64,000 bases of DNA from the NCBI GenBank assembly GCA_900320905.1, contig ONTZ01000011.1, positions 1-64,000 of the forward strand, written 5' to 3'. The notes below the pieces were generated by a model. That model saw only the letters and a program-made list of their open reading frames with translations. It searched no databases and was not told where the DNA came from. Numbering within the stretch: the stretch's first letter is position 1; each line of letters opens with the position of its first letter. Position numbers and translations under genes: made by a program. Positions 7,960 to 20,000 of this stretch are shown here, piece after piece. Source of the DNA: an uncultured Prevotella sp. GTDB taxonomy: Bacteria > Bacteroidota > Bacteroidia > Bacteroidales > Bacteroidaceae.

Positions 7960-10900
7960 ATGATTACTTTTAAAAAATATATAATGTTATTGGCACTGAT
8001 GGTAGTCACTGCTATCAGCGCTCAGGCACAAGATATAACGTCCGTTCATGGTAACGTGAGCGACGAGATGGGACCCTTGATGGGTGCTACCGTCTGTGAG
8101 ATTGACGGTAACGGCCGTATCATCGAGTCGGCTGTCACCGACCTGAACGGTAACTTTACGATGAAGGTCAGGAACCCGAAGGACAAAATCCGGTTCAGTT
8201 ATGTAGGTATGAAGACTGTCACCCAGCCGATCAACAAGACAAACTACAAGATCGTAATGACCGATAACACCACTATCGCCCCTGTGACTATCCAGTCGAA
8301 GAGACGCGTCACGGGTAACGGTCTTCCCATACCGCAACGAGAGGTGGCCAATGCTACCCAAAATTTCTCGATGAAGGAAGTGGAAGGTTTGTCCTTCACG
8401 ACTATTGACGAAGCCATGCAGGGACGTATCGCCGGACTTGATATCATCGGCAACTCAGGTGACCTCGGTTCTGGTTCTACCATGCGTCTGCGTGGTGCTT
8501 CATCACTCTCTACACTGACTGATTCCAACCCGCTCATCGTCGTTGATGGTAATGTAAGACAAGTCAGCCTTCAGAACTTTGATATTGCCAATGCCAACAA
8601 TGAAAAGTTTGCAGAGTTGTTGAACATCAACCCGGAAGACATTTCTGACATCCGCGTGTTGAAAGACGCTGCCGCCACGGCTATCTACGGTTCACAAGGC
8701 GGTAATGGTGTTATCGAGTTGACCACCAAACGTGGTGCACGCGGTAAACCCAGGCTCCAATACTCATTGAAACTGACAGGTACTTACCAGCCAAATGGAT
8801 ATGCCCTCCTGAATGGTGACGACTACACGATGCTCCTGAAGGAGTCGTACTTCAACCCAGAGCAAAGCGATGCCGCAGCGAACATTCCAGAACTAAACTA
8901 CGACCCATCGTTCTCAGAATATGAGCAGTACAACAACAACACCGACTGGCGCGACGCTGTCACCCAGTGGGGTCTCCGCCAGAACCATTATGTTACAGTA
9001 AGCGGTGGTGGTGAAAAAGCCCTCTTCCGTATCGGTGCCGGTTATGACCATGAAACAGGTACGATGATTGAGCAGAAACTGCAGCGTTTTTCTACCCGTG
9101 TGGCTCTCGACTATAATGTCAGTGAGCGCATCCGTGTCAGCACCAACTTCGCCATGACCTATACCAAGAACGACCGTAACACTGACGGACTGCTGGATAT
9201 CGCCATGAAGAAGATGCCGAACATGAGTATCTACGAACAAAATCCATTGACGGGCGAGAACACTTCTTCTTATTATACAATGCTGCAAAGCGGTAGTTCG
9301 GTTTTCAACAATGACCAGAAGACTTACGTTAACCCTGTTGCCAGTGCTCACTTGGCAAAGAACCAACAGAGTACTTACGACATGCAGCCCGAGTTGATTA
9401 TTCAGTACCAACTGCTGGGCATGGACGACGACCACTGGCAGTTGAACTGGCGCGGTCAGGTCTACTTGAATATCAACAACGGCTATTCGAACAGATATTA
9501 TCCACAGGAACTGAAGTCTGTTTCTTGGGATCAGGGCGTTAACACAACGTCCGACAATTCCTCAAAGAGTGTATCATTCAATACTAAGCAAACCCTGACC
9601 TTGATTCCTGCTTTCAAAAACAAGGATCACTCCTTCATGATGCTGGGACGCTTTGAATTGAATAGTGGTACTTCCACCAGCCAGTCAGAGGATAAGAAAG
9701 GTGTTCCCACAGGTATCACCACGACACAGGGCGGTGGTCTGATTACCAACCTGAGTTCTAACTTCAGCCAGCACCGCTCCATGTATTTCACAGCCTCAGC
9801 CCACTACGCCTACAAAGGACGTTATATCATCGATGGCTCCCTACGTGCCGACGGTACCACAAAGTTCGGCCCAGACAGCCGTTGGGGTTATTTCCCGTCA
9901 CTCTCTTTGAAATGGATCATCAGTGATGAGCCTTGGATGGAGCCTACCCGCAAATGGCTATCTATGTTCGCCATCCGCCCCAGTTGGGGCCGTTCGGGTC
10001 AGCAGCCTGGTCAGGACTACCTCTACACTTCAAAGTATGGTTCTACTGACAGATACATCGACATGCAGGCTATGAAGCCAAACAACATCCGTCTAACTGA
10101 CATGAAATGGCAAATCACCGAAAGTTGGAATGGCGGTATTGACTTAGGTTTCTTCAATGACCGTCTGACTGTGACCATCGAGGGTTATTCACAGACGACA
10201 ACAGACATGTTGCTGCCCAACTACCGTATTCCTTCGAACACGGGATACGAGAATGTGGCCTATAAAAATCAAGGTAAGATGCGCAACACTGGTTGGGAAT
10301 TCCACATTAGTTCCAATCGTGTTATTACAATTGGTAAAAAGTTCTGGGTAGACGTAAACGCTAACTTTGGTAACAACCGTAACGAGTTGCTGGAGTTGGA
10401 CGATCTGACTCTGGATAACTACAACACCGTCTATGGATTCTCGAATGATGAGACTCTGCAGCGTGTACAGTTACGCAACCCGTTAGGAGCCATCTACGGT
10501 TTCCGTTACAAAGGTGTCTATCAGTACAATTACTCTACCTTTAAACGTATGACACCTGAAGAGCGCGCCCAGTTCCTTGCCGAGGGCAAGACAGCTCCTG
10601 TAGCCATAGATGACAAGGGGAAAATTATCGTTGACCCGCGCACGGGCGACCCAGTCCGCATGATGTTCAACTACACAAACGATGCCACGGGCCGAAACTA
10701 CCGCTTCAACGGTGGTGACGCCATTTACGAAGACATCAACCATGACGGTCAAATCAATGCACTCGACATCGTTTATCTCGGCTCTTCACTGCCGAAGTTG
10801 ACTGGTGGTTTTGGTTTCTCCGTCACCTACGGCGATTGGCGTCTGAGCACCCAGTTCACTTACCGTTTCGGAAATAAAATTATCAACAGAGCCCGTCTGC

Positions 10901-11286
10901 ACGCTGAGGCCATGACTGGTAACGACAACCAGAGTCAGGCCGTGAACTACCGTTGGCGTAAGGAAGGCGACATCACGTCGATTCCACGTGCCATGTACGG
11001 CAGCAACTCGAACTATAACACACTTATCAGCGACCGCTTTGTGGAAGACGGCTCTTATCTGCGTATGGGTTATGCACAATTGAACTACAACATCCGTAGG
11101 AAATACGCACAGGCACTAGGCGTCAACCGCATTAGTCTGTATTTGAGTGCCAACAACCCGTTTGTCCTCACGAAATACTCTGGTGTTGACCCGGACATCT
11201 CAAGCGGCGGTAACGCTCCCGCTATCGACAGCGCCCAGACACCGCGTTCACGTTCATACACATTAGGTATCACTGTTGAGTTCTAA
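7960..11286 (+). CDS. SusC/RagA-family TonB-dependent outer-membrane transporter (first pair)
   Basis: A 1108-residue outer-membrane beta-barrel that would import a ligand with TonB energy. The signal peptide ends near AISAQAQ. A carboxypeptidase-like regulatory domain covers about residues 28-105 (SVHGNVSDEMGPLMGATV). The plug carries SGSTMRLRGASSL, NPLIVVDGNVR and AAATAIYGSQGGNGVIELTT. The protein ends in aromatic F, as barrel proteins do (LGITVEF). The next gene, 12 bp on, is its SusD lid. The canonical DEVVVVGYG TonB-box segment is not evident, which sets it apart from the mannan SusC at 37586. Confidence 0.93.
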   Translation: MITFKKYIMLLALMVVTAISAQAQDITSVHGNVSDEMGPLMGATVCEIDGNGRIIESAVTDLNGNFTMKVRNPKDKIRFSYVGMKTVTQPINKTNYKIVMTDNTTIAPVTIQSKRRVTGNGLPIPQREVANATQNFSMKEVEGLSFTTIDEAMQGRIAGLDIIGNSGDLGSGSTMRLRGASSLSTLTDSNPLIVVDGNVRQVSLQNFDIANANNEKFAELLNINPEDISDIRVLKDAAATAIYGSQGGNGVIELTTKRGARGKPRLQYSLKLTGTYQPNGYALLNGDDYTMLLKESYFNPEQSDAAANIPELNYDPSFSEYEQYNNNTDWRDAVTQWGLRQNHYVTVSGGGEKALFRIGAGYDHETGTMIEQKLQRFSTRVALDYNVSERIRVSTNFAMTYTKNDRNTDGLLDIAMKKMPNMSIYEQNPLTGENTSSYYTMLQSGSSVFNNDQKTYVNPVASAHLAKNQQSTYDMQPELIIQYQLLGMDDDHWQLNWRGQVYLNINNGYSNRYYPQELKSVSWDQGVNTTSDNSSKSVSFNTKQTLTLIPAFKNKDHSFMMLGRFELNSGTSTSQSEDKKGVPTGITTTQGGGLITNLSSNFSQHRSMYFTASAHYAYKGRYIIDGSLRADGTTKFGPDSRWGYFPSLSLKWIISDEPWMEPTRKWLSMFAIRPSWGRSGQQPGQDYLYTSKYGSTDRYIDMQAMKPNNIRLTDMKWQITESWNGGIDLGFFNDRLTVTIEGYSQTTTDMLLPNYRIPSNTGYENVAYKNQGKMRNTGWEFHISSNRVITIGKKFWVDVNANFGNNRNELLELDDLTLDNYNTVYGFSNDETLQRVQLRNPLGAIYGFRYKGVYQYNYSTFKRMTPEERAQFLAEGKTAPVAIDDKGKIIVDPRTGDPVRMMFNYTNDATGRNYRFNGGDAIYEDINHDGQINALDIVYLGSSLPKLTGGFGFSVTYGDWRLSTQFTYRFGNKIINRARLHAEAMTGNDNQSQAVNYRWRKEGDITSIPRAMYGSNSNYNTLISDRFVEDGSYLRMGYAQLNYNIRRKYAQALGVNRISLYLSANNPFVLTKYSGVDPDISSGGNAPAIDSAQTPRSRSYTLGITVEF

Positions 11287-11298
11287 AAAGATACGAAT

Positions 11299-13062
11299 AT
11301 GAAAAGAATACATTATTATATAGTATGCGCCTTCTGCGCAATCTGTGGTCTCTCTTCCTGCACAGATTTCCTGGAGATCAAACCTCAAAATGAGATTATC
11401 TTGGAGCAATTCTGGAATGAGAAGGCCGATGTGGATGCCATCATTGCAGGCTGTTACTCTGGTTTGCAGTCGGAAGCCGTTATTAAGCGTATGATGGTTT
11501 GGGGCGAATTCCGTAGCGACAATATTGGCCCAGGCAGTAACATCTCTTCCGACGGAAACCTTGAAAAGGTCCTGAAAGAGAACATTGATGCCAAGAACTC
11601 CTACACCAATTGGGGAGGTTTTTATACAGTCATCAACCGTTGTAACACTGTCATCAAGTATGCTCCTGGCGTGGCTGCCGACGACCCCGCCTATACGGAG
11701 AGTGAGTTACAGGCCAATATTGCAGAGATGGTGGCACTCCGTAGTCTCTGCTACTTCTATCTGATCCGTGCCTTCCGTGACGTTCCTTTCTCAAGAGAGG
11801 CCTATATTGATGACAGTCAGAAAATGGATCTGCCCGCCACCAAGTTCGACGATGTATTAGATTCTTTGATTTTCGACTTGGAAGGTGTACAAAACATGGC
11901 CATCAAACGCTACCCAGTCACAAAGGAACTCTACCAGACTGGACGTATTACCCAGGATGCTATCCATGCTTTGCTTTGTGAACTCTACCTCTGGAAAAAG
12001 GACTATAATAATTGTATCCGCTATGCCGATATGGTCATTGAGTCAAAGAAGGCTATTGCCGAGGAGAACCGCCAGAAGCGCTCCAGTTCCTACTCAAATG
12101 AAGATATGCAAGAGCGTTTCAATGGATTCCCATTGGTTACGAATACTACTTCAAACAGTTATTTTGGCGATGCCTATACAACCCTCTTTGGCAGAGATAG
12201 AGGCAATGTAGATGAAGTCAACCAAGAAATCATCTTCCAATTGGTCTTCGACGACAATCCTAGCGACAACGGTATGCCAGCCAATGGAGCAGTCAATTCT
12301 TTCTATGGAAACTCCAACGCCACTATCGGTTTGGTGGCTCCCTCTGACTACATCTTCAGTGATATCGACAAGACTTCGGGACGTAAGGTCTTTGCAGACC
12401 GCAACAAGAAACGTGACTCTCGCATGTACTTCAACTGTGATGTGGACGACAAGTCCATCAATAAATATACAACAAGTACAATTGACATCAATGTCTCTGG
12501 TTCCACTCCTGAAATATCTTATGGTTCACTTTACACACAGAACCAGAATGGATCCAACTGGATTATTTATCGCCTCACGGACATCATGCTTCTGAAGGCA
12601 GAAGCCTTAACACAGTTGGTTCGAGAAGGCAATGAACAGGAAACCAGCGAGTATAACAAGTCTATATTAGACAGAGCCTTCACGCTCGTCAATGCTGTAA
12701 ACAAACGGGCCGTCTGTCAAAACCAACTTGTAGATACTCTTCGTAGGAATGAATACAATTCCAAGGGTGACATGGAGACATTAGTCCTTCAGGAGCGTCA
12801 GCGTGAACTGATGTTCGAAGGCAAACGGTGGTTCGACCTTGTCCGCCTCTCTCAGCGTACTGGTAACACTTCAACATTGACTGAAGCCGCACTTGCTAAA
12901 GCAACGATTGGTCAAGGACTAATTAGTAATCATTTGGCTAAGATGGATGCCATCTATTGGCCATACAATCTCGACGAGATGAAGGTCAACTTGAATCTGG
13001 TACAGAATCCTGCCTTTGGCAGTGGCGAGAACGACAGTTACGAAAAGACGACCAAGAAGTGA
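11299..13062 (+). CDS. SusD/RagB-family surface lipoprotein (first pair)
   Basis: A 587-residue lipoprotein with signal peptide MKRIHYYIVCAFCAICG and lipobox LSSC, then TDFLEIKP, a typical SusD start. SusD proteins close over the SusC barrel and bind the ligand. Family hallmarks are the helical TPR-like core (LRSLCYFYLIRAFRDVPF) and a C-terminal segment ERQRELMFEGKRWFDLVRL. It follows susC by 12 bp and must be its partner. The ligand is unknown, and the locus holds no degrading enzyme to suggest one. Confidence 0.93.
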   Translation: MKRIHYYIVCAFCAICGLSSCTDFLEIKPQNEIILEQFWNEKADVDAIIAGCYSGLQSEAVIKRMMVWGEFRSDNIGPGSNISSDGNLEKVLKENIDAKNSYTNWGGFYTVINRCNTVIKYAPGVAADDPAYTESELQANIAEMVALRSLCYFYLIRAFRDVPFSREAYIDDSQKMDLPATKFDDVLDSLIFDLEGVQNMAIKRYPVTKELYQTGRITQDAIHALLCELYLWKKDYNNCIRYADMVIESKKAIAEENRQKRSSSYSNEDMQERFNGFPLVTNTTSNSYFGDAYTTLFGRDRGNVDEVNQEIIFQLVFDDNPSDNGMPANGAVNSFYGNSNATIGLVAPSDYIFSDIDKTSGRKVFADRNKKRDSRMYFNCDVDDKSINKYTTSTIDINVSGSTPEISYGSLYTQNQNGSNWIIYRLTDIMLLKAEALTQLVREGNEQETSEYNKSILDRAFTLVNAVNKRAVCQNQLVDTLRRNEYNSKGDMETLVLQERQRELMFEGKRWFDLVRLSQRTGNTSTLTEAALAKATIGQGLISNHLAKMDAIYWPYNLDEMKVNLNLVQNPAFGSGENDSYEKTTKK

Positions 13063-13072
13063 TAAGTGAAAA

Positions 13073-15166
13073 ATGAAAAGTGAAGAAGTTATGAGACATA
13101 ATAATATATTCAAAGGAATTTTGGGAGGGCTGCTTTTAGCCATGCTGACTCCCCTCAATACGCTGATGTTGACCAGTTGCTCAGATGAGCCTGACAGCGA
13201 GTTTTTCTATACCTTCACGGGTGAGATGATGAGCGACTATCTGAAGACTCGACCAGATTACAGTGAATTTGCAGAGATTGTGGAAAGAGCCGGCCTGATG
13301 AGCCTTCTTGCCACCTACGGCCACTATACCTGTTTCGCTCCCTCCAACGATGCCATTGATAAATTTCTGAAGAGCCGCGGTCTCAGCAGTGTGTCACAAT
13401 TGAGCGATGCTGACTGCGATACCATTGCCCGTACGCATCTGGTATCTTATATGTACACCACATACGACATGATTGGACACAAACTGCCGACGGTGAACAT
13501 GATGAACCGCTATTTGGGAACAGAGCCTGGTTTTGACAAAGACAGTAATGCCGTCATTGTTCTTGAAGGACTTGCACATATCGAATTCAACTTGAAGGAT
13601 GACTCGGTGGAGAATGGTATCATGCAACCTATCGACATGGTCATTGAGAAGTCGAATAGTTACATTGCGGATATCTTGCGTGACAATCCTAAGATCAGCA
13701 TCTTCTATAAAGCCTTAGTGGCAACAGGTGTCGTCAATGATGTGATGCAGGTTGAGGATGATGACTATAATCCTAAGGATTACGAACCATATTATATAAC
13801 TTCCGGCGATGCAGAATCAAGCAAAAGAAGGTATGATGCGCCTGATACAAAGAAATTTGGGTACACGTTCTTTATTGAGCCTGACTCGATATTAGAGGCA
13901 AAATACGGGATAAACGATATCAGGGGGCTCTATGACAAGGCCTGCGAAATTTATGACGAAGTCTATCCGCAAGACATCAGCGCACCCGGCCATAGTTTCG
14001 AAAACCTCACGGACAGCGTCAATCCATTGCGCCGCTTCATCCAGTATCATATTCTGAACAAGATTGCAGCCAGTACGGATGACCTGACACCACAGGAAAT
14101 CAGCAACAAGACAAACTTTATCGGTGCAATCGGTATTGACGAGACCCTTGTCAATCCGTGTGACTGGCATTATACCCTTCTACCTCACAGAATGATCAAG
14201 GTAGATAAGATCACTATTGAAAAATATCTGGGCGGATGCAAGAAAGGTGATCGTTATATTAACCGACGCTATGATGAAAAATATCCTTTCCTGGGGCAGC
14301 GCATTGATCCTATAGATAATGATGGATATAAGCACGATGGACTCAATGGTCATTACTTCTATGTTGACGACATCGTTGCTTTCAACAAGGACGTCCAAGA
14401 AAAGATACACAACCAGCGTATCCGCATGGACTTCAATACCGTCTTCCCCGAATTTATCACAAATGGACTGCGTATCTTAGGAGACCCCTTCCAACAAAGT
14501 AGCACAGAAGACAAATACGGCCGTAACTGGTATTTCCCTGATGGTTATCTTGATGGAGTGAGATTTTCCAACTGCTATCTGACATGGAGAAGACCTATTA
14601 GTTGGGCCGATATCTACATGTGGGATGAGTTCAACCTCACAGGAAACTACGACTTCACCTTCCGCCTACCGCCTGTACCGTTCAACGGTGAATGGCAGGT
14701 ACGTCTGGGTTTCACGCAGCAGAATAGCCGAGGCATTGCCCAAATCTATATTGACAACATACCACAAGGCATTCCTTTGGATATGACGAAGAAACTGGAC
14801 GACGAATACTACATCGGTGATGATTTTATCGACAACCTTAATACTTACGATGGTTTGAGTGCAGAAGATAAGGCCGAATATTACAAGAGCCTTAAGAACC
14901 TCGGTGTCTATCCTCATCCGCGCTCTTTATTCTGCGACAACGGTGGTAGTGGTAACAGAGCCTACAATATCACTTACAACATCGGTATACGTAAAGTCAT
15001 CAGCCAGTCTTATCTTGATTGTGACCAAGACCATTACATGAGATTCAGGGTGGCATCCGATGGGTCACAAGGTAACAACAACGAGTTCGCACTCGACTTC
15101 ATAGAACTGGTACCGAAGAGTGTCTATGGTACTGACGATGGTGAAGATATGGAAGACGACCTCTAA
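13073..15166 (+). CDS. FAS1-domain surface lipoprotein with a C-terminal beta-rich domain
   Basis: About 697 residues. The signal peptide (from MRHNNIFKG) ends at the lipobox LTSC, followed by SDEPDSE. One FAS1-like unit lies at about residues 55-205 (LLATYGHYTCFAPSNDAID) and a second, longer one at about 205-450. The C-terminal 230 residues (WQVRLGFTQQNSRGIAQIYI and similar) look like a beta-sandwich that could bind a ligand. Two starts are possible: ATG 13073, 10 bp after susD, or ATG 13091, which gives a more usual signal peptide. It lies between the two SusCD blocks. Confidence 0.8.
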   Translation: MKSEEVMRHNNIFKGILGGLLLAMLTPLNTLMLTSCSDEPDSEFFYTFTGEMMSDYLKTRPDYSEFAEIVERAGLMSLLATYGHYTCFAPSNDAIDKFLKSRGLSSVSQLSDADCDTIARTHLVSYMYTTYDMIGHKLPTVNMMNRYLGTEPGFDKDSNAVIVLEGLAHIEFNLKDDSVENGIMQPIDMVIEKSNSYIADILRDNPKISIFYKALVATGVVNDVMQVEDDDYNPKDYEPYYITSGDAESSKRRYDAPDTKKFGYTFFIEPDSILEAKYGINDIRGLYDKACEIYDEVYPQDISAPGHSFENLTDSVNPLRRFIQYHILNKIAASTDDLTPQEISNKTNFIGAIGIDETLVNPCDWHYTLLPHRMIKVDKITIEKYLGGCKKGDRYINRRYDEKYPFLGQRIDPIDNDGYKHDGLNGHYFYVDDIVAFNKDVQEKIHNQRIRMDFNTVFPEFITNGLRILGDPFQQSSTEDKYGRNWYFPDGYLDGVRFSNCYLTWRRPISWADIYMWDEFNLTGNYDFTFRLPPVPFNGEWQVRLGFTQQNSRGIAQIYIDNIPQGIPLDMTKKLDDEYYIGDDFIDNLNTYDGLSAEDKAEYYKSLKNLGVYPHPRSLFCDNGGSGNRAYNITYNIGIRKVISQSYLDCDQDHYMRFRVASDGSQGNNNEFALDFIELVPKSVYGTDDGEDMEDDL

Positions 15167-15199
15167 GAATTGAGATTTAAGATTTAAGAATTAAGAATT

Positions 15200-17005
15200 A
15201 TGATTACTTCTAATATATATAATAAGGTGTTAGGATTAGCATTGGCTGTCCTCACCTTTGCGGCCTGTTCCGACACCTGGAACGACCACTTCGAAAATAA
15301 AGGTAAAGACATGAAAGACTATACAATCTGGGAAGGAATCTCGCAGAACAGCAACCTGAGTAACTTTGCCAAGGTGATTCAGGCGTGTGGTTTTGACAAA
15401 TCACTATCCAGTAGTCAGGTGTTCACCGTCTTCGCCCCCACCAACGAGCATTTCTCTGCCCAGGATGCTGATGAACTGATTGCAGCCTACAACGCGGAGA
15501 AGGGCAAAGTTAACGAAGAAGACAATACTGTCATCAAGGAGTTCGTACATAACCACATCGCCATGTATAATCACTCCATCTATGAGGCCAGTAACGACAC
15601 TCTCATGATGATGAACGGTAAGAGGGTCAGACTGTCAACCAGTTCGTTTGGAAACAGCCCTATCCTGACTAAGAACGAACTCTATAGCAATGGCGTTCTC
15701 TTCACGATTGACGGGAAAGCAGAATTCGCCACCAATATTTTCGAGTATCTGCGTAAGGATGCCGACCTTGATAGTGTCAGCAGTTTCTTCTACAATAGTC
15801 ACTTATACCACCATGAGTTTATCCCCGGACGAAGCATCCCCGGAGGAATCATCGATGGAAAGACATATTATCTTGACTCTGTATTTATACAGCGAAACGA
15901 CCTGTTCGATGTCTTATGGGCAGATTTAAACGAGGAGGATAGCACCTATTGGATGGTTGTTCCAACAAATACAGAATGGAAAAAACTGCTTGACGAATAC
16001 CAGCCTTATTTCAATTACGACAATCAGGTGAAGTTCCGCGATTCTATGGCCTATACTTCTCCACGCCTGGCCATTATGAATGGAACCATCTTTAGCCGCA
16101 CACTCAATACAGATGCACACCTGACTGACTCAGCCCTTTCTACAAATGCTGCAGAGACATATGTCAGCCGCCGATCTAGTTGGGGCAATAACAACCTGCA
16201 CTACTATCAATATGGAGGTGTCTCTGCCACGAATACACAGAAACCATTCGGACCTGAAGGAATCTTCACTGGTACTGAAAATATTCAGTGCACCAATGGT
16301 CAGGTAATGAAGACAGACAACTGGCGGATTAACAAACTGAATTCTTTCTATCAGTGGATCATTGTCGAGGCTGAGGACCGAGGAAGTATCAAGGAGGTAA
16401 GCAAATATACTGATTCGAAAACAAACGAAGAAGTGGGAACAGTGACACCGATTACCCGTCGTGTTCTCAATAACAACCACTTCTATGGTAAGGTGTGGGG
16501 TGATGCGTTTGTGGAGTTTGAGGAAGCAACCAATGAAGGTCAAATACAGCATGCTGTAACCTTCAATATTGAGGATGTGCTTTCCAATATCGGTTATGAC
16601 ATCTATCTAGTCACTGCTCCTGCACTCGCCAATGATAGTAATGCTACCGATGCACAACGTCTTCCAACCCAACTGAACTGTGAACTGAGTTACCATAATC
16701 AGGAAGGTGAGCCACAAAAACAACGCCTCATAGAAAAATATGCGACCAATCCTGATGAGGTCGATTATATATTACTTGCAGAAGACTTTAAGTTCCCGTG
16801 CAGTTCATGGGGACTCACAGAGACTGAGCCACAAGTAACGCTGACCGTTTCAACCAATGTAGCCAGAAAAGGAAAAACATGGACTAAGACACTAAGGATT
16901 GACTGTGTTATGCTTGTGCCTCATGGTATCGCTATTGTTGATGAAGAACGGTTTACCATAGAACCTCACGGTGACGGCGACACCTACTACTGGTTGAAGA
17001 AATAA
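15200..17005 (+). CDS. FAS1-domain surface lipoprotein
   Basis: 601 residues with a short lipoprotein signal ending FAACSDTW. FAS1-like units lie at about residues 30-165 (FTVFAPTNEHF) and 175-330 (STYWMVVPTNTEWKKL). A beta-rich C-terminal region of about 250 residues resembles that of the preceding FAS1 protein. It is 33 bp upstream of the second susC, so the order FAS1-SusC-SusD occurs twice in this locus. The start is preceded by three 7-bp units of the TTAAGAA type, which recur in front of the second susD. Confidence 0.8.
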   Translation: MITSNIYNKVLGLALAVLTFAACSDTWNDHFENKGKDMKDYTIWEGISQNSNLSNFAKVIQACGFDKSLSSSQVFTVFAPTNEHFSAQDADELIAAYNAEKGKVNEEDNTVIKEFVHNHIAMYNHSIYEASNDTLMMMNGKRVRLSTSSFGNSPILTKNELYSNGVLFTIDGKAEFATNIFEYLRKDADLDSVSSFFYNSHLYHHEFIPGRSIPGGIIDGKTYYLDSVFIQRNDLFDVLWADLNEEDSTYWMVVPTNTEWKKLLDEYQPYFNYDNQVKFRDSMAYTSPRLAIMNGTIFSRTLNTDAHLTDSALSTNAAETYVSRRSSWGNNNLHYYQYGGVSATNTQKPFGPEGIFTGTENIQCTNGQVMKTDNWRINKLNSFYQWIIVEAEDRGSIKEVSKYTDSKTNEEVGTVTPITRRVLNNNHFYGKVWGDAFVEFEEATNEGQIQHAVTFNIEDVLSNIGYDIYLVTAPALANDSNATDAQRLPTQLNCELSYHNQEGEPQKQRLIEKYATNPDEVDYILLAEDFKFPCSSWGLTETEPQVTLTVSTNVARKGKTWTKTLRIDCVMLVPHGIAIVDEERFTIEPHGDGDTYYWLKK

Positions 17006-17037
17006 TGTTATAGTATGAATATAAGAACTGTAAGGAT

Positions 17038-20000
17038 ATGAAAAAATACATTATATTAGGACTTACACTGCTGATGGCCTTTCCCTTAAGCATCGCAGCC
17101 CAGGACGAGGACACAGATACCGAGGACTTCATCGAGACCCTTGCCCGAAAGTTGAAGCCCAAGCATAAGCAGTATCCCACAAGAACCATTCGCGGACGTA
17201 TCTTGAACGCGACCACAGGCCAGCCTGTCGCAGGTACGATTGTCAGTGCCGACGATGTGGAAGGCTATAGTACGCTCACCGAGGAAAACGGTTTCTACAA
17301 GTTGGACATTCCTACGTTTACCACATCAGTCTATATCAATATGCCTGACTTCAATCCCGTACGTCTGGGACTGTTGGACCAGGAGGAACAGCACGAGGTG
17401 AAACTCTATCCTGTGACCTTCGCAGCTGAATATGACAAACAGATCAATGTGCGTAGCGATTATAGCACCAAGGATTTTGCTTACACGAACTCCGTCAATA
17501 TCAAGGACGAGGTGCAGAAGCACCTGGGTGCCCAAGTTTACAGCGTAACCCGTAATGGTACGCCGGGTATCGGTAATGTGATGTTCGTACAAGGGCTGAA
17601 CTCTCTGAATGTTAATGCCCAGCCATTGGTGGTGGTCGACGACGTCATCATTGATCAGCAGTATGGCCGCACCATGCTCCATGAGGGATTCTTCAACGAC
17701 ATCCTTTCGACCCTCAACCCGTCGGATATTGAGAAGGTGACTGTCATGCGCAACGGAACAGCCCTCTATGGTGCCAAGGGTGCTAATGGAGTCATCCTCA
17801 TCCAGACCAGGCGCAACAAGTCGATGGCTACCCGAATCACAGCCAACGTCTCAGCGGGAGTTGTCTTTCAACCGAAGTACCTCTCTATTATGGATGCTGG
17901 ACAATACCGTAGTTATGCCTCGGAATTGCTGAAGACCACAAACACTCGTAACCGTACGTTCAAGTTCCTCAATGAGGACCCCAACTACTATTATTACACT
18001 CAGTACCACCAGAACACAGACTGGAAGGACTATGTGTACCATACTGCCATGACACAGAACTATGGTATCAATGTCGAAGGTGGCGATGCTGTGGCCAACT
18101 ATAGTCTTTCGGTCGGCTATGTCAATCAGCAGAGCACCCTGAGGTACAACGATATGGATCGTCTGAATATACGTTTCAACACGGACATCTCACTTAACGA
18201 ACGCTTCAGTATCCGCTTTGATGCCTCTTTTGGTAATATCACCCGTGACATCCGTAACGATGGTGCTCCTGCCAGTTACGATGAAGGTACGCCGACGGCT
18301 CCGGGATTCCTGGCATATGCCAAGAGTCCGTTCCTCAGTCCCTACAGTTACGGCCGTGGAGAATTGTCAAAGACGCACTTCGACATTGATGAGGAGTCAT
18401 ACCTCTCCGAGGCACTGGCCAACTACAAGAATTACAACTGGCAGTTGGGTAACCCGGCAGCCATCAATGAATACAGTGAGGCAGAAAACAAGAACCGCTT
18501 GGAGAATTCCATGCTTAACCTGACTGTAACGCCATCCTATAGACTGAGTCGTAATCTGCTGCTCTCTGAGCATTTCAGTTACAATCTGGTCAACACCAAC
18601 GAGATCTTCTACATTCCTGTCAGCGGAACGCCGAACTATTATGTTGGCAGTATCGGTGCCTATCGCGAGAACGAGGTCCGTTCTTTGGCCTCCAAGCAGA
18701 ATTCTTTGATGAGCGACACACGCCTCGACTGGAGCAACCGCTACAATGCTCATTTCATCCACCTCTTCGGTGGTGCACGTATCAACTGGGAGTCTTATTC
18801 GATGACCTCTCTGTTAGGATATAACACTGGTAACGATAAACAGCCATTCATGAAGTCGAGCCTTACAAACACCAACGACTTTGGTACTAGCGACAACTGG
18901 AATTCCTTAGCCTGGTACGCACAGGGAGAATACAATTATAAAAACCGCTATTACCTGCAAGCCAATGTGACGGTAGAAGGCTCTTCACGTTTCGGACGTG
19001 ACGGTGGCAATTTCCGCTTGTTCGACGCAGCCTGGGGTATCTTCCCCAGTGTGCAAGCATCATGGGTCATCAGCAACGAGTCATGGATGGCTAAGATTAA
19101 AGCTATCAACTACCTGCGTCTGACTGCTGGTTTCGATGTAAGCGGTAACGACGATATCGACTACTATGCCGCCCGTAGTTTCTTCAGTGCAGCACAGTTC
19201 CTAAACACCATCTCAGGTCTAACCTTTGCGGGTATCGGTAACTCTGAAATTCAGTGGGAGACCACACGCCGCTTCAATGTCGGCATAGAGACGAATCTCT
19301 TCAACAATCGTCTGAGTCTCAGCGCAAACTACTTCCGTTCCAATACAGACAACCTGCTCACCCGCCAGTCGCTTGGATTCCTCAGCGGTCTGAGCGAGAA
19401 CTGGACGAACGACGGTAAGTTGAAGAACCAGGGTTTCGATGTGACGGCAGCCGTCAAGGTACTCGCCCTCAAGAACCTGCAATGGGAAGTAGGAGGTAGT
19501 GTCGGTCACTATAAGAACGAAATTACCCAACTGCCTGAAGGACAGAACTATGTTGACAATGATGTCTACGGTGCTACAATTCGTACCCAAGTGGGTCAGG
19601 TTGCCAACCAATTCTACGGCTACAAGTCGCTCGGCGTTTTCTCTACGACCACAGAAGCAGAGGCCGCTGGTCTCTATATCCTTGGAGAAAACGGTATCGA
19701 CCGCACCTATTTCAAGGCTGGTGACATCCATTTTGCAGACCTGAACGGTGACCACCAGATTACCGAGGCTGACCGTACATTCATCGGTGACCCGAACCCC
19801 GACATCTACGGAAACATCTTCACGGCCGTTACTTACAAGCACTTGAAACTCGACTTCCGTTTCAATTACTCCTTGGGCAATGATGTCTATAACTATCAGC
19901 GTTCGCAACTGGAAGGTGGAAATCGCTTTATGAACCAGACAACGGCCCTGATTCGCCGTTGGCAGGTGGAAGGTCAGCAGACCGACATTCCACAGATTAC